The notes under the pieces were generated by a model. The model did no database searches. It saw only the letters and a list, made by a program, of their open reading frames with translations, and had not been told where the DNA came from. A stretch of 64,000 bases of DNA from Ahaetulla prasina (taxonomy: Eukaryota > Chordata > Lepidosauria > Squamata > Colubridae): contig NC_080546.1 in NCBI RefSeq assembly GCF_028640845.1, positions 19,871,020-19,935,019 of the forward strand, read 5' to 3'. The position numbers and the translations under genes are program-made. Positions 23,591 to 34,588 of this stretch are shown piece after piece (position 1 is the first letter of the stretch; every line of letters begins with the position of its first letter).

Positions 23591-24829
23591 GTGGACCTGC
23601 AACCCGGCGCCCGCTGCCCACGGGCGCCTGTATTCCATGTCCGAGCCGAGTTGGCGCCCTCAGGGACTTTCTGGACAAAAATCTGGCCCGAGGGTTCATC
23701 CGCCTTCCAAGTCCCTCTGTCGGCCCCGGTCCTCTTCGTAAAAAGAAGACGGGATTTGCGCCTGTGTTGCGACTACCGCCGGCTGAACGCCATCACGGTG
23801 CGGAATCGCTACCCCTGCCGCTCATCCGGGCTGATGGACCGGCTGCGGAGGCCTCCATCTTTACCAAGCTCGACCTCCGGGGCCTACAACCTGGTGCGGA
23901 TGCGTGAAGGGGCGAGTGGAAGGCGGCGTTCGGCACCGGTACGGACACTACGAGTACACGGTCATGCCGTTCGGGCTGACCAACGCCCCGCCGTCTTCCA
24001 ACATTTTATGAGCGATGTGTTCCGGGACATGTTGGATCGGTTCGTGGTGATCTACCTGGGCGACATCCTGGTCTACTCGGTCCAGGAAAGTCACCTCCAG
24101 CACCTCCGCCTGGTCCTGCAGCGCCTGCGGAGCACCAGCTCACGCCAAGCTGGAGAAGTGTTTTTCCTCCGTCGTCCATTGAGTTCCTCGGGCACATCCT
24201 CTCACCCGAGGGATCGCCATGGACCAGCGCAAGGTGGAGGCCCTGAGCAGCTGGGAAGCCCGCGTCGGGTGAAGGATGTCCAGCGGCTGCTGGGCTTCGC
24301 CAATTACTATCAGACCTTCATCCCGGGCTTCGCCACGCTGACGGCTCCGCTCACCCAGCTCCTCCAGAAGAAGGTCCTGTTCCGGGGGGGTCCCCCACAG
24401 GAGGGAGCCTTCACGGCTCTCAGGAAGGCTTTCGCCACGGAGCCCATCCTGCGACATCCCGACCCGCACCGGCCTTCGTGGTGGAGACGGACGCCCAACG
24501 CCGCCTCGGAGCGGTGCTGCTACAGGCCCGGCGGATGGCGGCACTCTTTTCCCTGCGCGTACTACTCGCGGAAGCTCAACCCTTCCGAGCGCAACTATAC
24601 CATCTGGGAAAAGGAGTTGCTGGCTATCAAGGCGCGTTCGGCGTGGCGGCACCACCTGGAGGGCCCGGCATCAGGTGGAGGTCGAGCGGACCATCGGAAC
24701 CTCGAACATCTCACCACGGCTCGGAAGTTGAACCAGCGGCAGATCCGGTGGTCGCTGTTCTTTGCCGGTTCAACTTCGCGTCACCTATATCCCCAGTGGC
24801 CACAACCGGGCGGGCGCCCTGTCCCGTAA
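23591..24829 (+). pseudogene. Gypsy 1 reverse transcriptase and RNase H
   Basis: Copies the RNA to DNA. An open frame of 412 codons contains LRLCCDYRRLNAITVRNRYP (about 23756-23815), the catalytic-loop region YLGDILVYS (24053-24079), LLGFANYYQTFIPGF, and RNase H pieces (YYSRKLNPSERNYTIWEKEL). The catalytic loop reads Y-L-G-D where the family has Y-L-D-D, so the first Asp is missing. Parts of the palm are in other frames, suggesting indels within a frame that happens to stay open. Not functional as sequenced. Confidence 0.85.
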
Positions 24830-26066
24830 GCGGAGTACCTGGCGCCCAAGACCCTCTTCCTCCACGGACTGTACTGCGGCGGAAGCCTTGGCGCCGCCGG
24901 GAACCGGTGGACTTACGGGCCCGGGTGCGAGGCGCAGCGCCAAGACGCCTGGTCTCAGCAGCGGCGGCGGCGGGCCCCGTCTCCGTGGACATTGGAAGGC
25001 AGCGTACTCAAGTTCCGGGGCGGTTGTATGTGCCCACGGGGCGCTCCGGTCCCTCGTCCTGACCCAGTGCCACGACAACCCTGCCGCGGGCCATTTCGGG
25101 TTTTTCAAGACTCTCAACCTGGTAACGCGGACCTTCTGGTGGCCCCGGGTGCGGCATGATGTCCATGCCTATGTGACGTCCTGCGTGCCGTGCCGGCAAG
25201 CCAAGGCCGCCACGGGGGCCCCTCCCGGTCTCCTCCAGCCCTTGCCGACTCCTGACAGACCCTGGGGGGCGATTTCCATGGACTTCCTGACGGACCTGCC
25301 GCCGTCCTCGGGGTTCACCACGGTGCTGGTGGTGGTGGACATGCTCACCAAGATGGCACACTTCATCCCGTGCCGCGGGCTGCCCACCGCCACCAAGACA
25401 GCCCGTCTCTTCTTGCAGCACGCCTTCCGCCTCCACGGCCTGCCGGACAGGGTGGTGTCGGACCGTGGGGTGCAGTTCACGGCCCGCTTTTGGAAGAGCC
25501 TGATGGCCGCATTGGAGGTGCAGGTGTGCCTGTCGTCGGCGCACCATCCGGAGACCGACGGCGGGACGGAGAAGATCATTGGCGTCCTGGAGCAGTACCT
25601 CCGGTGCTTCGTGAACCAACAGCAGGACAACTGGGCCGATTACCTGTCCCTGGCGGAGTTCGCATTCAACAACTCCCAACACACCTCCACCCAGACCACC
25701 CCGTTCCTGGCCAACTTGGGGTACCATCCGCGGCCCTTCCGTCTGGCGCCCCCGGGCTCCCTGGTTCCCGAGACACAGTCCTTTCTCTCCGAGTTGCACG
25801 CGGTCCAGCAGATGGTGCGCCGGCAGCTGAATCGGGCGAAGGAGGACTACAAGCGGGTCGCCGATCGTTCCCGACGGGCAACACCCCCGCTGGTGGTCGG
25901 AGACCGCGTGTGGCTCTCCACAAAGCATCTCCCGTCCGACCGGCCGGCGAAGAAACTGGACCACCGGTTCATCGGTCCGTTCCCGTCGAGGCGGTCATCA
26001 ATCCGTGGCCTACCGATTGACCCTGCCGCGGGCCATTTCGGGTTTTCAAGACTCTCAACCTGGTAA
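24762..26066 (+). pseudogene. Gypsy 1 integrase, first copy
   Basis: An open frame of 434 codons. The HHCC zinc-binding part has GHFGFFKT and SCVPCRQAKA (25089-25210). The core carries Asp in MDFLTDLP (about 25280), Asp in VVSDRGVQFT (about 25457) and Glu in TDGGTEKI (about 25570), the D,D-E triad. The C-terminal part starts DRVWLSTKHLPS. After about 26020 the frame runs into the second copy of the same block. Confidence 0.9.
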
Positions 26067-26937
26067 CGCGGACCTTCTGGTGGCCCGGGTGCGGCATGAT
26101 GTCCATGCCTATGTGGCGTCCTGCGTGCCGTGCCGGCAAGCCAAGGCCGCCACGGGGCCCCTCGGTCTCCTCCAGCCCTTGCCGACTCCTGACAGACCCT
26201 GGGGCGATTTCCATGGACTTCCTGACGGACCTGCCGCCGTCCTCGGGTTCACCACGGTGCTGGTGGTGGTGGACATGCTCACCAAGATGGCACACTTCAT
26301 CCCGTGCAGCGGGCTGCCCACCGCCACCAAGACGGCCCGTCTCTTCTTGCAGCACGTCTTCCGCCTCCACGGCCTGCGGACAGGGTGGTGTCGGACCGTG
26401 GGGTGCAGTTCACGGCCGCTTTTGGAAGAGCCTGATGGCGCATTGGAGGTGCAGGTGTGCCTGTCGTCGGCGCACCATCCGGAGACCGGCGGCGGGGCGG
26501 AGAAGATCATTGGCGTCCTGGAACAGTACCTCCGGTGCCGTGAACCAACAGCAGGACAACTGGGCGATTACCTGTCCCTGGCGGAGTTCGCATTCAACAA
26601 CTCCCAACACACCTCCACCCAGACCACCCGTTCCTGGCCAACTTGGGGTACCATCCGCGCTCTTCCTCTGGCGCCCCGGACTCCCGGTTCCCGAGACACA
26701 GTCCTTTCTCTCCGAGTTGCACGCGTCCAGCAGATGGTGCGCCGGCAGCTGAATCGGGCGAAGGAGGACTACAAGCGGGTCGCCGATCGTTCCCGACGGG
26801 CAACACCCCGCTGGTGGTCGGAGACCGCGTGTGGCTCTCCACAGCATCTCCCGTCCGACCGCCGGCGAAGAAACTGGACCACCGGTTCATCGGTCCGTTC
26901 CCGTCGAGGCGGTCATCAATCCGTGGCCTACCGATTG
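25078..26937 (+). repeat. Tandem duplication inside gypsy 1 integrase
   Basis: Unit 1 (25078-26019, 942 bp) and unit 2 (26020-26937, 918 bp) are collinear copies. An 11-base direct repeat (ACCCTGCCGCG) sits at 25078, 26020 and 26938, marking the breakpoints. Unit 2 is mostly shorter through single-base losses in G/C runs. Confidence 0.95.
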
Positions 26938-26950
26938 ACCCTGCCGCGTT
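26024..26950 (+). pseudogene. Gypsy 1 integrase, second copy (heavily frameshifted)
   Basis: Repeats the zinc-binding part and catalytic core of the first copy, but the pieces are spread across all three frames. The frame at 26005-27324 catches only parts of it. The differences are nearly all deletions of one or a few bases, many in runs, unlike normal neutral divergence. Confidence 0.85.
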
Positions 26951-27067
26951 CCATGCGGATCCATCCTGCCTTCCATCGGTCCTTGCTGGTCCCTGAGGCC
27001 CGCCGTCTCCCTCCGGCGCCCGGCGCCACCCGTCGCTGTCGACGAGGACAGGGCGGAGGAGTACGAG

Positions 27068-27562
27068 GTGCACAGCATACGCGACTCCCGCTGGCTGAAG
27101 GGGCGCTTCCAATACCTGGTGGCGTGGCAAGGGTACGGGACCGAGTTCACCTGGGTCAATGCCTCCGACGTCCACGCCCCGGACCTGGTGCGGGCCTTCC
27201 ACGAGCAGGACCCGCCCGACCGCATCCCGATCGTCAGCCCGGGGAAGGGCCCTGCGGTGAGGATAGTGTTGTGTCTTGCCCGCCTCAGAGCAGCCGGGCC
27301 TTCCTACCTGCTCCCGCACACTGAGGAATGTATGCCTCCTGGTCCCAGTCCTGGCTCCATGCCCACACAAACTGCAGAAGGAGAATCTCCCTGCCCCAGC
27401 CCTGACTCCATGCCCAGGCAAACGGAGCAGCTAGACCCCTCCCCCTCCTCCACAGCAGGTGAGCCTGAGGAGGGTTTATTACCAACAGCTGATTGGTGTG
27501 ACCCTCGCATCAGAAGATTGGAGAGGCGGAGGCTACAGAGGGAAGGGAGGGGCAGGCCTTAA
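27068..27562 (+). pseudogene. Gypsy 1 chromodomain and LTR-encoded tail
   Basis: An open frame of 164 codons. The chromodomain (about 27065-27220) carries SIRDSRWLKGRFQYLVAWQG followed by YGTEFTWV, the aromatic-cage type arrangement of chromovirus integrase C-termini, which direct insertion to particular chromatin. As sequenced the frame then crosses into the 3' LTR at 27267 and ends RRLERRRLQREGRGRP. The linker is rich in Pro, Ser and Glu. Two single-base differences between the LTRs near the entry point (one C, one G) mean the frame junction needs checking. Confidence 0.75.
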
Positions 27563-27780
27563 TGAGTGCTGAGTCATGGAGCCACACCCCATGGCCTATA
27601 TAAAGGATCTACTTTCTGGCAGTCTCTGAGTCAGGCAAAAGTCGAACTTATCTTGCTGAAGTCACTTACTGGTCTCCTGCCTGCTCTGAGGACTTTGCTA
27701 GGACTTTGGGCAGAGCTGCAGAGGCAAGCCTGATTCGGATTTCCCGGACCCAGCCGTCAGCGGAGGAGTGGGACACGACA
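27267..27780 (+). repeat. Gypsy 1 3' LTR
   Basis: Matches the 5' LTR closely. It has CCGCCT where the 5' copy has CCGCCCT, and CCGGGCC where the 5' copy has CCGGGGCC, plus a few substitutions. TATATAAA is at 27597-27604. Confidence 0.95.
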
Positions 27781-27785
27781 ACTAT

Positions 27786-29137
27786 GAATAAACCTGATAG
27801 TATCATAGAATGGCAAATTCTATTCTGGAATGCTGAAATCTTTCTCTTATCCAATTGGGGTACTAAGGCCTGCAGACAATCATTTAAAATTAATAAGTGT
27901 TTCTTTTTTTTTTCTTTTTGACTAAGTTGCTGTTTTTGACATCCGCAAGCTTTAAAAAGGTCTTTAGAAATTGGTTTATTTGAGTAAGTCAAGCATTATA
28001 ATCATTGCTTTTTCTGCTCTGTGTGTCTCTTGATGAGATACGGTATGCTGGGAGATAAAAAGAAGGAAAATATGCCAAGGTCAGATAAATAATAACCCAC
28101 ATTTTGCAAGAAAAAAAAGAGAGAGAGAGAGAAAAGATTCCTTCATTAGTGTTTTCTAGAGAGCTCTTTGTTATCTGTTTTATGTTTAGGAACCAAATTA
28201 TTTATATTGCTGCACAGTACTGGGTAATAGTTTATTTGATGGTATCCATCATTTATTAATATGCTGCATTAAATATGGAGATTTCAAATGAATGCTTCCC
28301 ACTCGTTAATTTTATCCTAATGCAAACAGTGAATCTAGTGTTATAGTTGAGTCTTATAATTCAAATTTCAATTGTCAGAGATGGCAAATCCTATCTTTGA
28401 TCATCTTTAACAATAACCTTGTAGAAATAGTTTCGCAATGTGTGTCCCTTTGAGAGAGCTTTGACTCCTGACAATTGCCTGGATTATTCATTGTGGTTGC
28501 TTTAGCAAGTTTTTTGCAAGTGCTTTGCCCATGCTGGCTTTCATGGGCTGAAATAGAGTGACGAATCCAAAGTCACCTAGCTTGGCTTCGTGCCCAAGGA
28601 CTAGAACTCACTGTCTCCTAGTTTCTAGCCTCATATTTTAATCACTACATCAAACTGGTTCTCTAGTTTCTTGTAACTGCATGTTATATTATATTTTTTC
28701 CTGAATCAAAACATGGCTGAGTCAAAATACCAGAGAATCTAAGGCAACTACAAAGCTAAGAGATCAAATTGTTGACAGGATATTGTCACGATTGAGATAG
28801 AATAAAAATCCCTAAAATTTAGGACAATTAATGTAGGCCAAGTTCAGGGTCAACAATGACTTGCAGATGCAGATGTATACACCCACACACATAAACACAC
28901 AAACACAGGAGCATCAAGTGGAAGCAGGTTAGTCTAGTGCAGGCTATTCTAAAGATTCCAGACTGAAAAAACTAAAGAATAAATTTGAAATTAGTATTAT
29001 AAGCAATGAAATATCCAACTGAGCATTATGATGTATTCAGTAGCTATATTCTGAAGCCACATTCCATAGTTCAGCAAGCCTTATTTGAGACCTTCACCAA
29101 GGGAAAGTAGTTTCTAGTAGATGTGTTTCTAGTAGGA
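27786..29137. other. Unassigned sequence
   Basis: About 1.35 kb of AT-rich DNA with no recognised gene; a small GA run lies at 28118-28133. Confidence 0.4.
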
Positions 29138-29236
29138 ACTTGGAAATGCTGCCCTTGAGTGTAAGACTGACTCTAATGACATAAGAAATAATGTAAATAA
29201 CCTAGTTGAATTGAACCCAGAGGCGGACAGCAATCT
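29138..29236. repeat. Diverged local duplicate, copy A
   Basis: Aligns with 30675-30798. Shared pieces include AATGTAAATAACCTAG and AACCCAGA plus CAATCTG at the ends. Copies are in the same orientation, 1.5 kb apart, flanking a solo LTR and CR1 piece. Family not recognised. Confidence 0.6.
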
Positions 29237-29630
29237 GGCTGCTTCAACAAGGGGTTGATGGCAACTTCTAGACTGTCTTCAAACACTCTCCTACAAACAA
29301 CATATTGCAGGAATCCAGTTTGGTGTTTCACAAAATATGTGTCACTCCTCCCAGGTGTCCCTCTATGAATGATGCATCTACTTTATGAACCAAAGCTAAG
29401 AGCTGCCACTGCTCCCCATTTCCACTACTGTAGTATCCTTATTGAAACCAAATGGATCACTAAATTCTGTGAATGGATGATAAAGTCTTTCTAAATCAGA
29501 TAATCTGTTCTTCTACAAATTCTGGAGTTTCACTGCTACTTCTTCTCCTCCAGCATTCATTAAACAGGGAATGTTGGACATTGCTCTATTTATTCATATT
29601 AATTGGCTTTCTTAATTTCATCACTGCCTC

Positions 29631-30284
29631 TGTCATGCCCCTGTTGGAGTCTGAATCTGAAAGGAAAGAGGAACGGCTGACAGAGAGTGAGAGAGTGGAT
29701 CCATTGTCTGTGGAAAAAACTGGGGAAGAGCAAAGTCAGGTTGGGCAGAGCAGGGGAGAGGTAGAACAAGGGAGAGGGGGTTCAGATGAAGACCAAGGCC
29801 CATCCCCTCCTCATCCTAGGCAGTGCAGGGAGGAATGGAGAAGAGAGCAACGTGAGTTGCATGGCTTACGAGGGAGGAAAGGGACCCAATCCTCTTTACA
29901 AGGCACAGCTGCTGATGGAGTTTAAAAGGAAAGGCAAATGGGAGGGGCAGTTGTAGGGAACAAATGCTGAGTTCATCTGGTGTTTATCTGAAGTCCTGGC
30001 ATCCTCCCAACTGGTTTGATTTACTGCTGTGCTACTTCAATTCTGCAATTCTCTATTTTGCTTGGCCTGCCGGATTAATTACCTGGTCTTGCCTTGTTGG
30101 ATTTTTTGCTGAAAGTTTTCTGCTTACAACATTTGGGACTGAAATATTGCCAGCCAAAGACTATTACAGGTTGGTGGAAGAGCTCTCTCCAGGCTGGAGA
30201 ATTGAAACGGACTTTGGGGGCACAGTTGGTGATAATAAAGGGACTCATATCGGTTGCTTTTTTGTCACGCCCTGGGACATCACA
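29631..30284 (+). mobile_element. Solo LTR, gypsy-like
   Basis: TGTCATGCCCCTG to GACATCACA with the exact duplication GCCTC on both sides (29626-29630, 30285-30289). AATAAAGG near 30234 could be its poly(A) signal. The frame from base 2 is open to 29925, with acidic residues at its start (LESESERKEE) and an Arg-rich end (CREEWRREQRELHGLRGR). Confidence 0.85.
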
Positions 30285-30454
30285 GCCTCTTTTAATGGAA
30301 TCAGGGACCACTTCCTGTTGAACTGGACTTCCATCTATCAAATGGTGTAGGGTCTGCTTGGGTGGTTGTGTTGGATCAGAGGAGCTACCGTACAACCTCC
30401 CTTCCAATTCTGTACATCTGCTATGTCTACTTTGGGCTCTGATCTGGGAAATGG

Positions 30455-30622
30455 GAACCGTTTTGCCTTCAGAAGTTGTGGGTGCTCCATCACTGGAGGT
30501 TTTTTAAGAAGAGACTGGACTGCCACTTGTCTGGAATGGTATATAGGGTCTCTTGCTTGAGCAGGGGTTTGGACTAGAAGACCTCTAAGGTCCCTTCCAA
30601 CTCTTGTTATTATTCTGTTATT
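30455..30622 (+). mobile_element. CR1 LINE 3' end
   Basis: The end of ORF2 reads as LEVFKKRL-type sequence (30498-30530), followed by the 3' UTR (GGACTAGAAGACCTCTAAGG). Forward-strand copy of the family at 3020, 5998, 35160, 41047 and 47880. Confidence 0.75.
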
Positions 30623-30674
30623 CTGACAAACATTGCTGACTAGAGCTTCTGCCTAGAAGTGACAAGACATACAT

Positions 30675-30798
30675 TTGTGATGGGAACCTGAAAATCCTGC
30701 CCTATGGTAGGTCTGAGTGTAAAATAGATTCTAACTACATGAGACATAATGTAAATAACCTAGCCTTGAACCAAACCCAGAAGCAACCATCAATCTGT
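30675..30798. repeat. Diverged local duplicate, copy B
   Basis: See 29138-29236. This copy carries small insertions relative to copy A. The segments 30650-30670 and 30805-30830 also share GAAGTGACAAGACAT. Confidence 0.6.
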
Positions 30799-30830
30799 CC
30801 TAAGAAGTGACAAGACATGCATTTTTAATA

Positions 30831-31453
30831 TAAATAGAATAATGCACTCCTTTACATCTTTATTTGGAAGTAAGCCTGACTGATTTCATTAGGGCTCGTA
30901 CCCAGGAAAATCATTATAAAATTGAAACCTAATTTACTTTCTCTTGTGTCAGAAGATCAGATTCACATTATATCTACCCTTCCTAAATTTTCTCCAAGAT
31001 AAGTTACTAATAAGTTATACATTCACGTGAGATTTGCCTAATGAAACATTCAGACTTTTTGGTCCGGACTTGTACTTATAAAGCAAATCTGCTCTTATGT
31101 TCCATTTATTTTCTAATTAATTAAATTAATTGTAGTATAAAATTGAATAATGAAAGGTCAAATTTTAGTAGAAGTATGAAATAAAAATAGGTGATCCGAG
31201 GGCAAAACTTCCATTACAAGTATATTAAAGCAAATATATTTTCAGCTCCAGAGTTGGGTCTACCATTAATTCTTTAACTAATTTGTTATTTATTTAATTA
31301 TTATGAATATATATTTATTGCTGACTGGGGGGGAAGATGTAATGGAATCTTGTGGAATGTCAGTCTTTACTAAAATTACTTGAGTGGTTCTGACTGGAAG
31401 TGGATGAGGAGAAAAAAACATAAGTTGTACAACTTTAGCAAGATATCTTAGGT
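30831..31453. other. Unassigned AT-rich DNA
   Basis: No recognised gene or family. Confidence 0.4.
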
Positions 31454-32400
31454 CCATGATGGTGAACCTATGACATGCGTGCCTGAAGTGGCATGCAGAA
31501 TCATGTCACCTGGCACACATGGCATCACCTGTTCCTCTTCCGGGTTTCTGGCACACATGCGCGCGTGATGATCAGGTGGCCTTTTTGCATGCTGCTAGAA
31601 GAGCTGGTCTTCCATTTTCATGCGTAAGCATGTGTGCCAGCCAACTGATCATCATATGCGCATGCGTGCCAGAAACCTGGAAGAGTAGCTCGTTGAAACA
31701 AGAAGTTCAGTGTTGTGTCTACTGCACCCCCCGAGCTGGGCCTACTGGCTGAGACTGATTTAGAGAGTGTGGGGTAAGAGCCGACAGGGCTTCCCTCTGC
31801 AGAATCTTCCTCTCTGGCTCTGCTCCAGATTCCAGAAGCAGGTCAGGTGGAGGAGGAGGAGCTGACATGGCCTCTTTCCCTCAATTCCTCCTCCTCCTCC
31901 CTGGCAGAGCTCCAAGAGCCAGCTGAGGAGAATCAATTATGGTTAGACGCAAGGCAGCAATGCCGAGTGAAGCGTGCGCAGCAAAAAGAAAGGACGGGCC
32001 GGCCCAGGGAGTGCTGACTCACGGAGCCACACCCCACAGGGTATAAAAGTGGGCAGAGCTGCCTTTGGGCTCTGTGATGGACAAAAACAGACTTTTGGGA
32101 GCTTTGGCTGTGCTATTTTGTGATTCAGCCTTTGGCTTTTGTTTATTCCTGCACTGCAATTACGCTGGTCTGAGGAGAACTTGGCAGGCAATCGCAGGTT
32201 TGTTGCCAGAACTGTTATCTGTCATTGGAGTAAATTGCTGGCAAAGATAGTCAGCTCGCGTGTCGTTTTGGTTGTGGTTGGGAGGTAACAGAACATTCAG
32301 TAGCTGAAACCAGAAGTTCATTTTTGGGTGCGCACATGTGGGCAGCTCCTCTTCCGGGTTGTGGCCCAGATTCATGCGCTCTCCCTATTCGCCATCACTG
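31454..32400. mobile_element. Short hAT-type element carrying a solo LTR
   Basis: The left end CCATGATGGTGAACC and right end TTCGCCATCACTG are inverted ends of one element, and GCGTGCCAGAAACC-type sequence continues across the break. Excluding the LTR (31712-32295) leaves about 360 bp. The 8-bp flanks match only in part (TCTTAGGT, TCTTCAGC). Confidence 0.65.
31712..32295 (+). mobile_element. Solo LTR, gypsy-like, nested
   Basis: TGTTGTGTCTACTG to AACAGAACA with the exact duplication TTCAG (31707-31711, 32296-32300). GGTATAAAAG at 32040 is the likely TATA box. The frame from base 2 shows VVSTAPPE, then AETDLES before a stop. Further on, QCRVKRAQQKERTGRP (about 31958-32010) resembles the Arg-rich tail of the gypsy 1 LTR. 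Confidence 0.85.
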
Positions 32401-33729
32401 TCTTCAGCACTGAACAAGTCTGGTTTCAACTTTTATCTGAAATTTTATCTGAAATTTGTATTTTGATTTTTGACAATCGCAAAGCAATTTCTTATCATAG
32501 GCGCAAACATAGCATTTGGAAATTTGGAAGAAAAGGTAGGTGAAGACGGTGACACTCAATCAGATATGCTTGTCATCCTTTGGATAGAGGATAGAGTGGG
32601 AGTAAATATTCAATCAGACAGGAGGATCTGCACTGGAAGAAAATGAAGGAAAGGCTGAGAATGGATTAGAGTCAGCTAAGGAAAAAGAGAATGCACTTCT
32701 AAGCAAACTGCAACTTGCTGCAAGGAATTTAATTTATAGTATATCTAATCTTATGGTAATCTCCAGAAACTAAGCAGATAGGTGCATCTTGTTTTTCTTT
32801 TTTTCTATTTAAAAATTACAATAATTAGGTTTTTATGATCACAAGATTTATTTTTTCAAACGGGGATGAAAGAACAGCGGCCAAGTTAAACACAGAAATT
32901 CAATTTACTTGTCATGTTATTATAGGTATATCTGTAGCTCCTGTCTTTTCCTAGAACTTCTAAGGAAGTTTGTTTGTTGGATTGAAGAGAATTAGAGCCT
33001 ACTCAACTCCAGAATAACTCTGGGTGGCTTATAATTAAAAATAGAAAACAGTTTAAAAAATAAAATCTGATGTTTTGGGACAAACACGCCAACCGGAAAC
33101 CTAATCAACAGGTCTGCAAAGGGGTCTTAGACCAAAGTATAGGAGAAGAACCAAAGCTTCCAAGACTTTTAAAGACTTGTGGGCCATCATCAGGGAAACA
33201 AAATGTAGCCACCGAAGGGATAACATAGCAGAGGGCAGGCAAAATCACAAGGAATGCTTCCTGGATCCCAGTAGGTGGCCATGTTTGATTGAAACTACTA
33301 AAAACACATTGATTCTTTACTGATTTACCAGATAGGTAGAAACTATAGGAGATAAATAGTTTTTCAAATAACTTGATCCTATACTTGATCAATACTATAA
33401 TACAAATAACTTGATCCTATACAAACCAAAATGAAACAAACACAGCATTATCATTTTTGTTTTGCTGTTGCACTGCTGTAGTTATTTTGAAAATCACAAG
33501 TTCTTAAATTACCTTCCAAAGCCACACCCTTGATTTTATAATTATGTACACAGAAATAAACAGAAGTGGGCTGTGAATGACCAACAGAATATTGAAAAAG
33601 TGAGTCTATACAGACTAATGAAAACACTCCAAGATGTTTCTTTTGATGGTAGAAAACAAGGTCAAACTCCCTTAGATTGACTGGTTTTCCTCTGGAGATG
33701 CCTTCTTCCACATCTTGTCCTAGGACAAT
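32401..33729. other. Unassigned sequence
   Basis: About 1.3 kb with two modest minus-strand frames (33105-33392, 33451-33732) that match nothing I know. No gene supported. Confidence 0.4.
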
Positions 33730-34142
33730 CATCTAATAACTCATAAAATCATCTGCTACAATGTCCTTCCTGTCAAAGATTACTTCAGCTTCAATCGCAA
33801 CAATACATGAGCACACAATAGATTTAAACTTAATGTGAACCGATCCAATCTTGATTGTAGAAAATATGACTTCAGTAACAGAGTTGTTAATGCCTGGAAT
33901 GCACTACCTGATTCTGTGGTCTCTTCCCAAAATCCCCAAAGCTTTAACCAAAGACTATCTACTGTTGACCTCACCCCATTCCTAAGAGGTCTGTAAGGGG
34001 CGTGCATAAGAACACCAACGTGCCTACCATTCCTGTCCTAATGTTCCCTTTGATTGTATCCAATTCGTATGGTTATTTGATGCTTATACTGATATATATT
34101 GTTGTGTTTGACAAAATAAAAAAATAAAATAAAAAAATAAAT
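33730..34142 (+). mobile_element. LINE (CR1/L2 superclade) 3' end with A-rich tail
   Basis: The frame reads NVLPVKDYFSFNRNNT and, further on, CRKYDFSNRVVNAWNALPDS (about 33760-33920), then a 3' UTR ending TGTGTTTGACAAAATAAA with an AAATA tail. The same protein end is seen on the minus strand at 59389-59905. Confidence 0.8.
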
Positions 34143-34194
34143 ACTATGAATGATTTTGTGGGTGATAACTAGCACCTTTAACTGCACCTGGAAT

Positions 34195-34405
34195 TCTTGC
34201 GATCTGGTAGCGATTGTGGCTGGTGGCTGGTGGTTTTAACCAGGAAATAATGTGTTTTTTACCTTCTGCACATGCGCAGAAGGTTTTGCGCACGCGCAGG
34301 TCTGCATGCACATGTGATGCATGCATGTACGCGAGTAAAGCGAGCGCGCATGCACGGCATGTGCATTTCCAAATCGGTAAGGAAGGTAAGTAGATTTCAC
34401 CCCTG
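34195..34405. mobile_element. Degraded hAT-type element
   Basis: The right end GTAGATTTCACCCCTG and GCGCGC/CATGCACG-rich body match the family at 713 and 14451. The left end is not clear. Rich in CA/TG and CG steps. Confidence 0.5.
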
Positions 34406-34588
34406 ACCTGGAAGCTCATTGGCAATCAGAAAATTAAAGAAAAAAAAAGTCAGTCACGATAAGCACAAAATCTCTGATAAGTTATGATAAGCACAAAAAT
34501 CCCTATTCTACAGAGACACAACATTTCTTCTCCTGCTATTTTTCTTTGCCTTTTCCCTATTTTCTTTTAACATTTTTTAAAAGCATGT

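Larger units (their letters stand above)
21551..27780 (+). mobile_element. Ty3/gypsy chromovirus (Tf1/sushi type), near full length: gypsy 1
   Basis: Bounded by ACTAT target duplications (21546-21550, 27781-27785). It has LTRs of 516 and 514 bp, a gag with a zinc knuckle, a pol with protease, RT, RNase H and integrase, and a C-terminal chromodomain. The gag zinc knuckle, the pol order with a chromodomain, and a self-primer-type site all fit the Tf1/sushi chromovirus group. The internal region is GC-rich, in sharp contrast to its AT-rich surroundings. It carries many frameshifts and an integrase-region tandem duplication of about 0.9 kb, so it is not functional as sequenced. Confidence 0.95.

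Noticed and set aside
22445..24655. Long minus-strand frames across the gypsy 1 body
   Set aside because: The GC-rich body makes stops rare on both strands; the plus-strand frames carry the domain motifs and these do not.
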